From positions 1 through 45,120 of the forward strand of contig CAAGKF010000355.1 of assembly GCA_900770345.1 (NCBI GenBank): DNA of 45,120 nt, written 5' to 3'. Origin of the DNA: Lachnospiraceae bacterium (GTDB taxonomy: Bacteria > Bacillota > Clostridia > Lachnospirales > Lachnospiraceae). The translations under genes and the position numbers were made by a program. Positions 9,183 to 17,207 of this stretch are shown here, piece after piece. The notes below the pieces were generated by a model. The model had not been told where the DNA came from. It searched no databases and saw nothing but the letters and a program-made list of their open reading frames with translations. How positions within the stretch are numbered: the first letter of the stretch is position 1; the number at the start of each line of letters is the position of its first letter.

Positions 9183-9944
9183 ATGATAATTAAAGATGTG
9201 ATCGATTTCCCGATACCGTCAGGCAGCGAAGAAAGAAGGACCTATGTATATCTGCCGGATTCCTATGATGAGGAAGAGGACAAATATTATCCGGTTCTGT
9301 ATATGTTTGACGGACACAATGTTTTTTTTGATGAGGATGCGACTTACGGAAAATCCTGGGGCATGAAGGATTATATGGATTACAGCGGTACGGAGATAAT
9401 TATCGCCGCGGTAGAATGCAATCATGATTCCAACAATGGCCGTCTGAAGGAATATTCGCCCTATACCTTTCGGGATCCGAATCTGGGTTTGATTACGGGT
9501 CGGGGAAGAAGCACCATGCAGTGGATGATCCATACCTTTAAGAAAGAGGTCGACAAAAGCTTTCGGACTCTTCCGGACAGGGAGAATACTTTTATTGCGG
9601 GAAGTTCTATGGGCGGTCTTATGAGCTTATATGCGGTTCTGGAATTTAACAGCGTATTTTCCAGGGCGGCAGCTCTTTCTCCCTCTCTCTGGGTTGCTCC
9701 GGATAAGATACGGAGTATGATAAAAAGAGTGAAGCTGGATCCGAATACCGTTCTCTATATGGATTACGGTTCCAGAGAAATGGAGAATCATAATAAAATA
9801 AGGCAGCAGTTCACAAAGATAGCAGCTCAGCTTCTTGAGAAACAGGTAATGTTAAACTGCCGTATTGTTCCAGGCGGAGAACACTGCGAGGCCTGCTGGG
9901 AGGAGCAGATCCCGTTTTTTATGAATACTCTGCTGTACAGATAG
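9183..9944 (+). CDS. putative esterase, alpha/beta-hydrolase (esterase D type)
   Basis: The 253-residue cytosolic hydrolase has the nucleophile elbow G-S-S-M-G with Ser142, a preceding strand ENTFIAG, the FDGHNVFFDE loop typical of the PF00756 esterase family, and a late GGEHCEACW segment that could supply the catalytic His. No signal peptide is visible. The ATG at 9183 is chosen because AAAGGCGG lies 9 nt upstream and the family fold begins there; an upstream ATG would add an atypical extension. It is first in an apparent three-gene unit with another esterase and an ATP-grasp enzyme. Substrate unknown. Confidence 0.85.
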   Translation: MIIKDVIDFPIPSGSEERRTYVYLPDSYDEEEDKYYPVLYMFDGHNVFFDEDATYGKSWGMKDYMDYSGTEIIIAAVECNHDSNNGRLKEYSPYTFRDPNLGLITGRGRSTMQWMIHTFKKEVDKSFRTLPDRENTFIAGSSMGGLMSLYAVLEFNSVFSRAAALSPSLWVAPDKIRSMIKRVKLDPNTVLYMDYGSREMENHNKIRQQFTKIAAQLLEKQVMLNCRIVPGGEHCEACWEEQIPFFMNTLLYR

Positions 9945-9997
9945 GACTGTGCAGACACAGCTGAATAATACTATGAAGACAATAAGGAGAAATAAAC

Positions 9998-10756
9998 ATG
10001 GAAATACAATATTTTAAACAGTACAGCCCGGCGCTGAACCGTGATATGGAGTGTAAGGTTTACGGTCACGGAGGCCGTCCGGTGCTTTTCATTCCGTGCC
10101 AGGACGGACGCTTTTTTGATTTTGAAAATTATAAGATGACAGATGCCTGGTCACCCTGGATTGAATCGGGGCAGGTGATGGTATTTTCCATTGATACGAT
10201 TGACAAGGAAACCTGGTCCAACAAGATGGGAGATCCCCGCTGGCGCATTGTCCGCCATGAACAGTGGATAAATTATATTACAGGAGAGATGGTTCCTTTT
10301 ATCCGCCAGATGGTTAATGAGCGCAACGGATGGACAGGCTATCCCGGTATTCTTGTTTTCGGCTGCAGTCTGGGAGCGACTCATGCTGCCAATCTGTATT
10401 TCCGTTTTCCGGATCTGTTTGACCGTCTGCTGGCACTGAGCGGCATCTATACGGCAGATTACGGATTTGACGGTTATATGGATGATCTGGTGTATAATAA
10501 TTCACCGGTTCATTATCTGGCCAATATGCCGAAGGATCATCCGTATATTGATCTGTATAATCAGAAAAAGGCAGTGATCTGCGTGGGACAGGGACCCTGG
10601 GAGCTTCCGGATTCCACCAGACAGCTTCAGTCTATTTTTCAGGATAAGGGAATTTCTGCCTGGGTAGATTTCTGGGGGTATGACTGTGCTCATGACTGGC
10701 CATGGTGGTACAAGCAGGTAGATTATTTTGTTCCCTATCTGCTGGATCAGAAATAA
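9998..10756 (+). CDS. esterase, alpha/beta-hydrolase
   Basis: The 252-residue protein has the nucleophile elbow GCSLGA with Ser124 after the strand YPGILVF, an early HGGRPVLFIPCQDGRFFDF segment, and a C-terminal DCAHDWPWW that likely bears the catalytic His. The ribosome site is AAGGAGAAATAAAC. It belongs to the same broad fold as the preceding esterase but is only distantly similar, so this is not a recent tandem duplication. It lies 53 bp after the first esterase and 61 bp before the ATP-grasp gene. Confidence 0.82.
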   Translation: MEIQYFKQYSPALNRDMECKVYGHGGRPVLFIPCQDGRFFDFENYKMTDAWSPWIESGQVMVFSIDTIDKETWSNKMGDPRWRIVRHEQWINYITGEMVPFIRQMVNERNGWTGYPGILVFGCSLGATHAANLYFRFPDLFDRLLALSGIYTADYGFDGYMDDLVYNNSPVHYLANMPKDHPYIDLYNQKKAVICVGQGPWELPDSTRQLQSIFQDKGISAWVDFWGYDCAHDWPWWYKQVDYFVPYLLDQK

Positions 10757-10817
10757 TGATAAATTTGCCGTGCAGTAAATGTACGTCAGAAATATAATGA
10801 AATAAAGGTGAGGAAGT

Positions 10818-12014
10818 ATGAAAAATTTTATTTTTATTTCTCCTAATTTCCCGACAAATTACTGGCAGTTCTGCCGTGAACTGAAGAAAAACGGCATGAA
10901 TGTACTGGGAATCGGAGATCAGCCTTATGATGAGCTGAGCGATGACTTGAAAAACAGCCTTAACGAGTACTACAAGGTAAGCAATCTGGAAAATGATGAT
11001 GAGGTTTACCGCGCGGTGGCATTTCTGGCCTTTAAGCATGGCCGCATTGACTGGCTGGAGTCCAACAATGAATACTGGCTGGAGCGCGATGCCAGACTGA
11101 GAACGGATTTCAATATCCGCAGCGGTTTCCAGGAATGGGATATTCCTCACATCAAGTTTAAATCCAAGATGAAGGAGTTCTACATCAAGGCAGGAATCCC
11201 GGTGGCACGCTACCATATGGTGGAGGATCTGGAGGGATGTCTGGAGTTTGCCCACAAGGTAAATTATCCGGTGGTTGCCAAGCCGGACAACGGTGTAGGC
11301 GCGTCTCATACCTTTAAGATCACCAGTGATGAGGAGATGAAGAAATTCTTTGAACTGAAATGGCCAAATACGCCTTACATTATGGAAGAGTTTGTAAATG
11401 GTGAGGTCAACTCCTATGACGCCATTATCGATTCCAAGGGCGAGCCCATGTTTGAAACAGGTAATGTGACTCCTATGTCCATTATGGATATTGTGAACAA
11501 TGCGGACAACTCCATTTACTACATACTGAAGGAGCTTCCGGAGGATACCAGGGCCGCAGGCCGCGCTACCGTAAAGAGCTTTGGTGTCAGAAGCCGTTTT
11601 GTACATTTTGAATTCTTCCGTCTGACAAAAGATCAGGAGGGACTTGGCAAGAAGGGAGATATTGTTGCCCTGGAGGTCAATATGCGTCCCTGCGGAGGCT
11701 TTACGCCTGATATGATCGATTTTGCTCACAGTACGGATGTGTATAAGATCTGGGCGGATATGATCTGTTTTGACCGCTCCACCATGCCTGTGGGACAGCA
11801 TGCCTTCTGTGCTTTCGCAGGCCGCCGTGACGGAAAAGATTTTGTTATGAGCCACAGCGATATTATGGATAAATACAGCGCCAATATGAAGATGGTGAAC
11901 CGTATTCCTGACGTTCTGGCAGGCGCCATGGGCAACCAGATGTATGTGGCTATTTTTGACACGCAGGAAGAGCTGGATGCCTTCTATCAGGATATTTTAA
12001 AGTGCAATGAGTAA
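10818..12014 (+). CDS. ATP-grasp ligase
   Basis: The 398-residue protein has an N-terminal pre-ATP-grasp fold (NFIFISPNFPTNYWQFCREL) and a central ATP-grasp fold: VNYPVVAKPDNGVGASHTF (nucleotide lysine and glycine-rich loop), YIMEEFVNGEVNSYDAI, and the metal-binding VALEVNMRPCGGFTPD. Enzymes of this shape join a carboxylate to an amine or thiol through an acyl-phosphate. The two esterases upstream suggest that the cluster makes or edits an ester or amide small molecule; that is inference. The ribosome site is AGGTGAGGAAGT. It ends at a strong terminator just before the prophage. Confidence 0.85.
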   Translation: MKNFIFISPNFPTNYWQFCRELKKNGMNVLGIGDQPYDELSDDLKNSLNEYYKVSNLENDDEVYRAVAFLAFKHGRIDWLESNNEYWLERDARLRTDFNIRSGFQEWDIPHIKFKSKMKEFYIKAGIPVARYHMVEDLEGCLEFAHKVNYPVVAKPDNGVGASHTFKITSDEEMKKFFELKWPNTPYIMEEFVNGEVNSYDAIIDSKGEPMFETGNVTPMSIMDIVNNADNSIYYILKELPEDTRAAGRATVKSFGVRSRFVHFEFFRLTKDQEGLGKKGDIVALEVNMRPCGGFTPDMIDFAHSTDVYKIWADMICFDRSTMPVGQHAFCAFAGRRDGKDFVMSHSDIMDKYSANMKMVNRIPDVLAGAMGNQMYVAIFDTQEELDAFYQDILKCNE

Positions 12015-12054
12015 ATTGCCGGACAACAGATAAAAAGAAAATAAATAAAATAAA

Positions 12055-12106
12055 AATACCTTTGCCGGAAGCTGCGGTACATACGCACCGGCAGAGGTAT
12101 TTTTTT
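12055..12106 (+). terminator. strong intrinsic terminator ending the ATP-grasp operon
   Basis: A 14-bp stem (AATACCTTTGCCGG / CCGGCAGAGGTATT, one wobble) with an 18-19-nt loop is followed by TTTTTT. The prophage begins within a few tens of bases after it. Confidence 0.92.
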
Positions 12107-12138
12107 GATCGAAAACACAAATGTGAACCGACATTAAG

Positions 12139-12160
12139 AGTGGCAAATATAAGTGTCAAT
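12139..12160 (-). repeat. operator-like / possible transposase end-binding site
   Basis: Read on the minus strand it is ATTGACACTTATATTTGCCA(CT). It shares ATTGACA and ATTTGCCACT with the early promoter/operator at 13605-13629. In Mu the repressor and transposase bind related sites in the operator/enhancer, so a shared motif at the phage end is plausible. Confidence 0.5.
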
Positions 12161-12307
12161 GAATAAATCCGAACAATCCCGAAAAACCTCGAAAGTACAA
12201 GGAAAATCATGATTGTGGATAACTTTTTTGCCATTCTTTATGTCTTGCATTGTTCCTCAAAAAAATGTGAATTGTGAAGAGCGTGAACACTATTTTAAAA
12301 GATCTTT

Positions 12308-12350
12308 AAATGGCTTTAAATCCTGTTAAAATAAGGGTTTGAAGCCATTT
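12308..12350 (+). terminator. hairpin, possible terminator
   Basis: The arms AAATGGCTTTAAATCC and GGGTTTGAAGCCATTT pair over 16 positions with two wobble pairs around an 11-nt loop and run into TTTT on the plus strand. It would block host or phage transcription entering the end region. No gene directly upstream needs it. Confidence 0.45.
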
Positions 12351-12390
12351 TTTGTTAAGTTCAATTATTGCAAAAATAACATATAAAATG

Positions 12391-12435
12391 TTCCATATTG
12401 CGGAACAAACTAAAAAGAAGTTCCGCAATATGGAA
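12391..12435. repeat. perfect 16-bp inverted repeat, 13-nt spacer
   Basis: TTCCATATTGCGGAAC faces GTTCCGCAATATGGAA exactly. Each arm is itself an imperfect dyad (TTCC-7-GGAA), so it could be a pair of protein-binding sites rather than a simple RNA hairpin. There is no T-run. Confidence 0.7.
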
Positions 12436-12551
12436 AAGCTATATTTTATAAGGGTTTGCGGACTTATCCACATATCCACAGGCATGAAGAATGGCAAAAG
12501 AAAAACGCTATTTTATCTAATAAATTAGATAAAAACAACAAAAAAATATGA

Positions 12552-13568
12552 TTATTTGCTAAAGCGCTCTTTTTGTTCATCTGTCAGCACAACTTTTCCC
12601 TGAATTTTAAAATCATGATGCTCATTTAAAGAATATTTAAACGGTTTAAAATCTGGATTTAAAGAACGTAAAACAATGCAGTCGGATTTTGGTTGATAGA
12701 CTTTGCAGGTAACATCTCCATCAATATAAAAAATGCCAATATCTCCAGTTTCTAAGGTGGATTGATTTTTTACATAGATATATTCCCCGCTTTGTATTAC
12801 GGGTTCCATGCTATAACCATTAGCAATTAAAACATAATCAGCATGTACAGGCGGAATGACGTAATCCAAAGGTGTACTAATTCCTTCTATTGGTTTTCCA
12901 GCAGCGACGTGACCAAGGACTGCTAAAAGTTGCTTCGGTGATCCACAAGTAGTGGTTTGCCTATCTACACAATCGGAATAAGGCTGGTCATTAGAAAAGT
13001 TTTCTTTATCCGGTATCGAAGGATCCACAAGTGCTATTTGCAGAAAATGATCTATTTTTATCTTATCTATATCTGAAAGCATTTCATATTTTTTCATAAA
13101 GTCATTGCTGTTTTTTGAAGATTTTTCTTCAAGATTAAGCAACCACAGTAAAGATACATGTAGTAAATCGGCTACAGCCATCACACGATCAATTGTAGGT
13201 GAGCTTTTAGCCCATTTTCCAATGGTACCATTGGAAAAACCTAATTGTCTTTCAACATCTTTTATAGTTAATCCCTGATTTAAAGCAGCTTTTTTTATTC
13301 TTTCTAATAGGGAGGTGTGATTTTCGTCATTCATTACTTCACATGTTCCATTTATAGCTGGTGATGAAAAATCGGAATATGAACCAGTTGCTAACCAAAT
13401 AAGAGGAACATGTAGATAATTTGCCACTGCTACTACTTTGGAAATAGAAGGTTCAGATCTATCCCAGCGATATATAGATTTAGGACTAAGGGATAATTGT
13501 TTTTCCATAGCAGTAATTGATACTTTTTGTTCCTGAGCAGCTTGCTTAATGCGATCTACAATAGACAT
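12552..13568 (-). CDS. prophage repressor with two HTH domains and S24 (LexA-like) protease
   Basis: Master repressor of the lytic genes. The 338-residue protein has two similar Cro/CI-type HTH modules in tandem: about residues 1-62 (SIVDRIKQAAQEQKVSITAM...YLHVPLIWLATGS) and 86-147 (SLLERIKKAALNQGLTIKDV...LLHVSLLWLLN). A linker leads to a LexA/S24 domain with catalytic Ser253 (GYSMEP) and Lys289 (CKV) and a probable self-cleavage site A223-G224 (GHVAAGKP). Self-cleavage on DNA damage is the family behaviour and implies SOS induction. An AAAGGAG ribosome site precedes the ATG. It is divergent from the Ner-like gene over shared operators. Confidence 0.92.
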   Translation of the reverse strand: MSIVDRIKQAAQEQKVSITAMEKQLSLSPKSIYRWDRSEPSISKVVAVANYLHVPLIWLATGSYSDFSSPAINGTCEVMNDENHTSLLERIKKAALNQGLTIKDVERQLGFSNGTIGKWAKSSPTIDRVMAVADLLHVSLLWLLNLEEKSSKNSNDFMKKYEMLSDIDKIKIDHFLQIALVDPSIPDKENFSNDQPYSDCVDRQTTTCGSPKQLLAVLGHVAAGKPIEGISTPLDYVIPPVHADYVLIANGYSMEPVIQSGEYIYVKNQSTLETGDIGIFYIDGDVTCKVYQPKSDCIVLRSLNPDFKPFKYSLNEHHDFKIQGKVVLTDEQKERFSK

Positions 13569-13586
13569 AATACTCCTTTCATGGTA

Positions 13587-13601
13587 TTAAATTTGCCACT
13601 A
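13587..13601 (+). repeat. operator repeat 1 (TTAAATTTGCCACTA)
   Basis: A perfect 15-bp direct copy of the sequence at 13616-13630, 29 bp away. It lies 19 bp before the repressor start and overlaps its likely leftward promoter (minus-strand TTGTCA, 17 bp, TAATAC). Confidence 0.75.
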
Positions 13602-13605
13602 ATTA

Positions 13606-13634
13606 TTGACAAGTGTTAAATTTGCCACTATAAT
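13606..13634 (+). promoter_or_regulatory. early rightward promoter with embedded operator
   Basis: A perfect TTGACA and a perfect TATAAT lie 17 bp apart. The second operator copy (13616-13630) fills most of the spacer and enters the -10, so bound repressor would occlude polymerase. It drives the Ner-like gene and the transposition genes. Confidence 0.88.
13616..13630 (+). repeat. operator repeat 2 (TTAAATTTGCCACTA)
   Basis: Second perfect 15-bp copy, inside the spacer of the early promoter. Same-face spacing (29 bp, close to three helical turns) to copy 1 would suit cooperative binding by a tandem-HTH repressor. Confidence 0.75.
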
Positions 13635-13719
13635 AAAATCGAAACATTTAGACTGTTTCCATTATACCAGATTACGTTTTTGGGTGATAGTAGAAAATTT
13701 ACTGATTGGAGTGATGAAT

Positions 13720-13911
13720 GTGAGAAGGACCAGACAGCCAACCGCTGAAGGAATCCGTATCAGGAACGCAATGTTTGAGCAGAACATCACTGGCCGGGAG
13801 CTGGCGCGCCGGATCGGGAAGTCAGACGCTACGGTAAGTGAAGTGATTTGCGGAAAAAACAGAAGCGAAGAGACCAGGATCCTGATCCTGAAGGAATTGG
13901 GAATGGAATAA
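13720..13911 (+). CDS. Ner/Cro-like small DNA-binding regulator
   Basis: The 63-residue protein has a helix-turn-helix in the middle: NITGRELARRIGKSDATVSEVI. It occupies the position of Mu ner, the first gene rightward from the repressor, and would be expected to turn down early and repressor transcription. The GTG at 13720 lies 8 nt after GGAG; the in-frame ATG at 13714 is only 2 nt from it, so it is less likely but possible. DNA-binding role is well supported; the identity as Ner is by position. Confidence 0.75.
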   Translation: MRRTRQPTAEGIRIRNAMFEQNITGRELARRIGKSDATVSEVICGKNRSEETRILILKELGME

Positions 13912-13941
13912 ATTTAGAGGTTAGTTAAAAATGCATTTGAT

Positions 13942-14034
13942 TTAATATTTCATTTTCCATACTAATATTTGAATTTCTTCAAAAAATTGTGGTTGAAAAT
14001 GATCCCAGATTTCCTTTTTTAAGTTTGTGTTCAT
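13942..14034 (-). CDS. possible 30-residue leftward small protein
   Basis: An ATG preceded by AAAAAGGAG (10 nt upstream) opens a 30-codon frame rich in aromatic and charged residues (MNTNLKKEIWDHFQPQFFEE...). It runs antisense to the early transcript, so it could equally be a chance frame with a chance ribosome site or a gene fragment. No family recognised. Confidence 0.3.
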   Translation of the reverse strand: MNTNLKKEIWDHFQPQFFEEIQILVWKMKY

Positions 14035-14060
14035 AGTACTTGTGCTCCTTTTTAAATTAT

Positions 14061-14100
14061 GAAAAATGCCCCCCGCAACAGGCACGTAAACGGGAGGCAT
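14061..14100 (-). terminator. hairpin with T-run on the minus strand
   Basis: ATGCCCCCCG pairs with CGGGAGGCAT (one mismatch) around a 15-nt loop. Read leftward the stem is followed by TTTTTC, so it would stop antisense transcription coming from the transposase gene. Read rightward there is no T-run. Confidence 0.55.
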
Positions 14101-14240
14101 GGACAAACGTCTACCTATATAATGCCACAGATGCCAGGAGATTGCAAGGAAAATTTTCCTCTGTCCGGTAACCAGCCCGGCAGCCGTCAGAAGGTGCAGA
14201 GGAGTTCCACAATAAAAAAGCAGAAAAGGGAGGTGAGAGT

Positions 14241-16214
14241 GTGGCGGAAGGAATTGCCAGCACCATGCTGTCTGTTGAAGAGTATGCAGAACTGAGAGGT
14301 TGTACAGAACGATATATTCGTCGATTGTGCCAGAGCGGGCAGTTAGAGCATGAAATAATCAGGTCCTGCGGAGGAAAAAGCGGAGAATCGTACCAAATTC
14401 CGCTCGCATCACTCTCAGATGAAGAGATACAGAGGTACCTGAAGAAGAAAAAGAAAGAAGAGGTCATTGCTGCACGCGGGCCGAATAAGCCGAAGACGGA
14501 GAAGATCATTAATTTAAACTATGAAAAGCTTTCCGGTGAGGAACGCGGGCAACTAAATTTAAAAAATAAAATCCTTGATGGCTGGCTCCAGTACAGGGAG
14601 GAAGAGCGGCGGAAGGGAAAGAGCTTGGAAGAGGCGGATGACAATTATGTCCGGATCATCCAACTGCAGTACCCAGATATGAGACTGAGCAAGCGGACTC
14701 TCCGCCGGTGGGATAAGCTCCGGAGGGAACAGGGTGAGGCGGCACTGGTGGACAGCCGTGGAAAGCACGAGAACCATAAGCAGAAGATGACTGAAGAGGT
14801 GTTTGAGACTTTTCAGTATTATTTTCTGGATGAAAGCCGGAAATCTGTTACCGTGTGCATGACTCTGACAGAGATGGAACTCAAAAGTTTGGGAATTTTT
14901 GCGGAAATGCCGTCAGAACGCACGTTTCAACGGTGGGTAGAGGATAAGATCCCAGAACCCGTGATTCAATTCTTCCGGTTCGGGGCAAAGGCTTGCAAGG
15001 ATAAGTGCCTGCCGTACATACACCGTAGTTACGATGATCTGCATAGCAATGATATCTGGGTATGTGATAACCATACGTTTGATGTCATCATCCAGAAGGA
15101 TGAGAAACCGTTAAGGGTGTACTTAACCGCATTCTTGGATGTACGGTCAAGAAAAATGGTTGGCCATTACGTGACTTTAAACCCATCTTCTGACGCAACG
15201 CTGTACGCATTGCGGAGAGGTATCGAGCGGTATGGTATCCCGAAGCGGATATTATCGGATAACGGACGTGAGTTCCTGACATTTGATATCGGAGGGCGTG
15301 GATTCCGGAAACATTCCAAGAATGCAGAACTTGATCCGGCGAACATCATGGATCGTTTAGGTATCGATTTCCGGACTGCGCTGGTGAGAAATGCGAGGGC
15401 AAAAATCATCGAGCGTTCTTTCCTCACTGTGAAAGAAGATTTTTCCAAGCTGTTTGATGCGTATACTGGCGGAAACACGCAGGAACGTCCGGAACGCCTT
15501 AAGTTTATTGAGAAAGATTTGAATAAACTGACAATTATGGAAGATTTCGAGACGTTTGTGGAGCAGTACCTGGAAGGCGAGTACAATAACCGGAAACATA
15601 ACGGGATCGGTATGCGTGGCATGACACCTAATGAAGCGTACGCAAAATATTTGGTGGAACAGAGAATAGCATCCACTGAAGTCCTGAACCTGATGATGCT
15701 GAGAAGCACGAGACTGCAGAAGGTGACAAGGGCTGGAGTGAAGCTGAACTTTTATGGAAAAGACATTTTCTATTTGAACGAAGCGATGCTGATGAACTTC
15801 CAGGGCGACCAGGTATATGTCCGGTATGATCCGCAGCATCTGGATACGGTACGTGTATATGATGACGAGGATCGGTTCCTGTTCACGGCATATCAGGTGA
15901 AGGAATTGAGTTACTTTGCGTCTAAGGAAGAAGTCGCTGCGGCAATGAAGGAGCAGCGCCATTATGAGAACATTGTCAAAGCGTATAAGAAAGAGCACGG
16001 AATCAAGAACCATACGAAGGCTCTTGACCTGATGATGGAGAAAGCTTCCGAAAATATGCAGTTAAAGGAGCATTTAAGCCCGGATATCATCCGGATCATG
16101 AAGTCGCCTGATTACGAGTTTAACGAGCTGTGCATCCAGCAGGCAGTCGGATGCGACATCGTTGACTGGTCAGTCGCAAACCGGAGGATTAGGGAATCAA
16201 AAGGGTTGGAATAA
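14241..16214 (+). CDS. Mu-like transposase (MuA type, DDE recombinase)
   Basis: Catalyses integration and replicative transposition by cutting and joining phage ends. The 657-residue protein has N-terminal winged-helix/MerR-like DNA-binding segments (SVEEYAELRGCTERYIRRLC), an RNase-H-like catalytic core with D276 (WVCDNHTFD), D340 (LSDNGREF) and E391 (IIERSF), then the beta-barrel part and a charged tail that by family analogy contacts MuB. Start codon GTG, preceded by GGGAGGTGAGAGT. MuB follows 92 bp downstream. Confidence 0.95.
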   Translation: MAEGIASTMLSVEEYAELRGCTERYIRRLCQSGQLEHEIIRSCGGKSGESYQIPLASLSDEEIQRYLKKKKKEEVIAARGPNKPKTEKIINLNYEKLSGEERGQLNLKNKILDGWLQYREEERRKGKSLEEADDNYVRIIQLQYPDMRLSKRTLRRWDKLRREQGEAALVDSRGKHENHKQKMTEEVFETFQYYFLDESRKSVTVCMTLTEMELKSLGIFAEMPSERTFQRWVEDKIPEPVIQFFRFGAKACKDKCLPYIHRSYDDLHSNDIWVCDNHTFDVIIQKDEKPLRVYLTAFLDVRSRKMVGHYVTLNPSSDATLYALRRGIERYGIPKRILSDNGREFLTFDIGGRGFRKHSKNAELDPANIMDRLGIDFRTALVRNARAKIIERSFLTVKEDFSKLFDAYTGGNTQERPERLKFIEKDLNKLTIMEDFETFVEQYLEGEYNNRKHNGIGMRGMTPNEAYAKYLVEQRIASTEVLNLMMLRSTRLQKVTRAGVKLNFYGKDIFYLNEAMLMNFQGDQVYVRYDPQHLDTVRVYDDEDRFLFTAYQVKELSYFASKEEVAAAMKEQRHYENIVKAYKKEHGIKNHTKALDLMMEKASENMQLKEHLSPDIIRIMKSPDYEFNELCIQQAVGCDIVDWSVANRRIRESKGLE

Positions 16215-16306
16215 GCTGCTTCCTGTAGGTGTCACAGCCTGCAGGGGGGAATCGGATGCGGAAGCATCTATGTTATGGATCATGAAAATAGAAGGAGGAC
16301 AAGCGT

Positions 16307-17197
16307 ATGAATGAACAACAGGCACGTGAAGCAATAGTAAATTATCGTGATACGACTAAAAAATCGCAGAGTGAGATCGCCAAGGAACTGGGAATCAGCG
16401 CCGGGCAGTTATCGGCATTTATCGGAGGAACATATAAGACTCCCCACACACTGATTCCGAAGATTGAGGCGTTGCTGGCAAAGAACGAGAGCAGAAAGCT
16501 GGCACCGAAAGCACCGCCTTTCGCGCTGACCAATGTCAGCAAGCGGGTGATGGACGCCATTGAATATTGTCACCTGCAGGGGAAGATCGGCGTGATCTAT
16601 GGGGATGCAGGGATCGGGAAGACGATGGGAATAAGGAAGTATTGTGAGGAGAACCCCATGGCGATCAGTATTACGATCTCACCGGCGTATGCGACTATGT
16701 CAGGCGTGAATGACCTGATCTCTGATCAGATCGGAGTCAGGGAGAAGAATGCGAGACGTATTTACTCAGAGATTGTCAACCGTCTTAAGGGCTCCGGCAG
16801 GGTGATCATTATTGATGAGGCACAGCATCTGACGAAAAAAACGCTGGAACATCTTCGGAGCATATCGGATGAGGCCGGAGTGGGGATCTGCCTGGTTGGA
16901 AATGAGGAAGTGTACAGCCGGCTGAAAGGAAGCGGGAAAGCTGATTTTGCACAGATCTTCAGCCGGATCGCGATCAGGGAGTCGCTGTTACTCAGCAATA
17001 TCCAGAAGGTTGACATCGAGAAAATATTCTTTGAGTCCCATCTGGATGATGAGACGATAGAATTCCTCTATAAGATCGCGAAAACCAGATACGGCATCCG
17101 TGGGGCTGTAAATGTTTATGTGGCGGCGGTGGCACTGTACCCGAAAGTGGATGCAGAAGGTGTTATAAAGGTCGCAAGGAAATTAAATATTGGATAA
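16307..17197 (+). CDS. MuB-like AAA ATPase, transposition target protein
   Basis: The 296-residue protein has an N-terminal XRE-type HTH (SQSEIAKELGISAGQLSAFIGG), Walker A GDAGIGKT at 99-106 and Walker B VIIIDEAQ at 166-173, with a C-terminal helical region. In the Mu system MuB binds target DNA with ATP, delivers it to MuA and gives target immunity. Order and spacing after the transposase match. The ribosome site is AGAAGGAGGACAAGCGT. Confidence 0.93.
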   Translation: MNEQQAREAIVNYRDTTKKSQSEIAKELGISAGQLSAFIGGTYKTPHTLIPKIEALLAKNESRKLAPKAPPFALTNVSKRVMDAIEYCHLQGKIGVIYGDAGIGKTMGIRKYCEENPMAISITISPAYATMSGVNDLISDQIGVREKNARRIYSEIVNRLKGSGRVIIIDEAQHLTKKTLEHLRSISDEAGVGICLVGNEEVYSRLKGSGKADFAQIFSRIAIRESLLLSNIQKVDIEKIFFESHLDDETIEFLYKIAKTRYGIRGAVNVYVAAVALYPKVDAEGVIKVARKLNIG

Positions 17198-17207
17198 GGA
17201 GAAAAAT

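Larger units (their letters stand above)
12107..12551. other. AT-rich non-coding left-end region of the prophage
   Basis: No convincing gene. It holds the likely phage end, a 22-bp sequence AGTGGCAAATATAAGTGTCA(AT) at 12139-12160, two perfect DnaA-box 9-mers (TTATCCACA at 12464-12472 on +, and at 12214-12222 on -), a near-perfect box at 12472-12480, and two strong inverted repeats. By analogy with Mu, transposase end-binding sites are expected here. Confidence 0.6.
13912..14240. other. gap between Ner-like gene and transposase
   Basis: A 329-bp stretch without a convincing rightward gene. It contains a small leftward reading frame and a leftward-acting hairpin, listed separately. A rightward frame at 14059-14295 overlaps the transposase start and has no recognisable features. 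Confidence 0.5.

Noticed and set aside
14059..14295. Rightward 78-codon frame before the transposase
   Set aside because: Overlaps the transposase start by 55 nt, has no family signature, and its 5' part lies in a strong hairpin; the ribosome site upstream of 14241 clearly serves the transposase.
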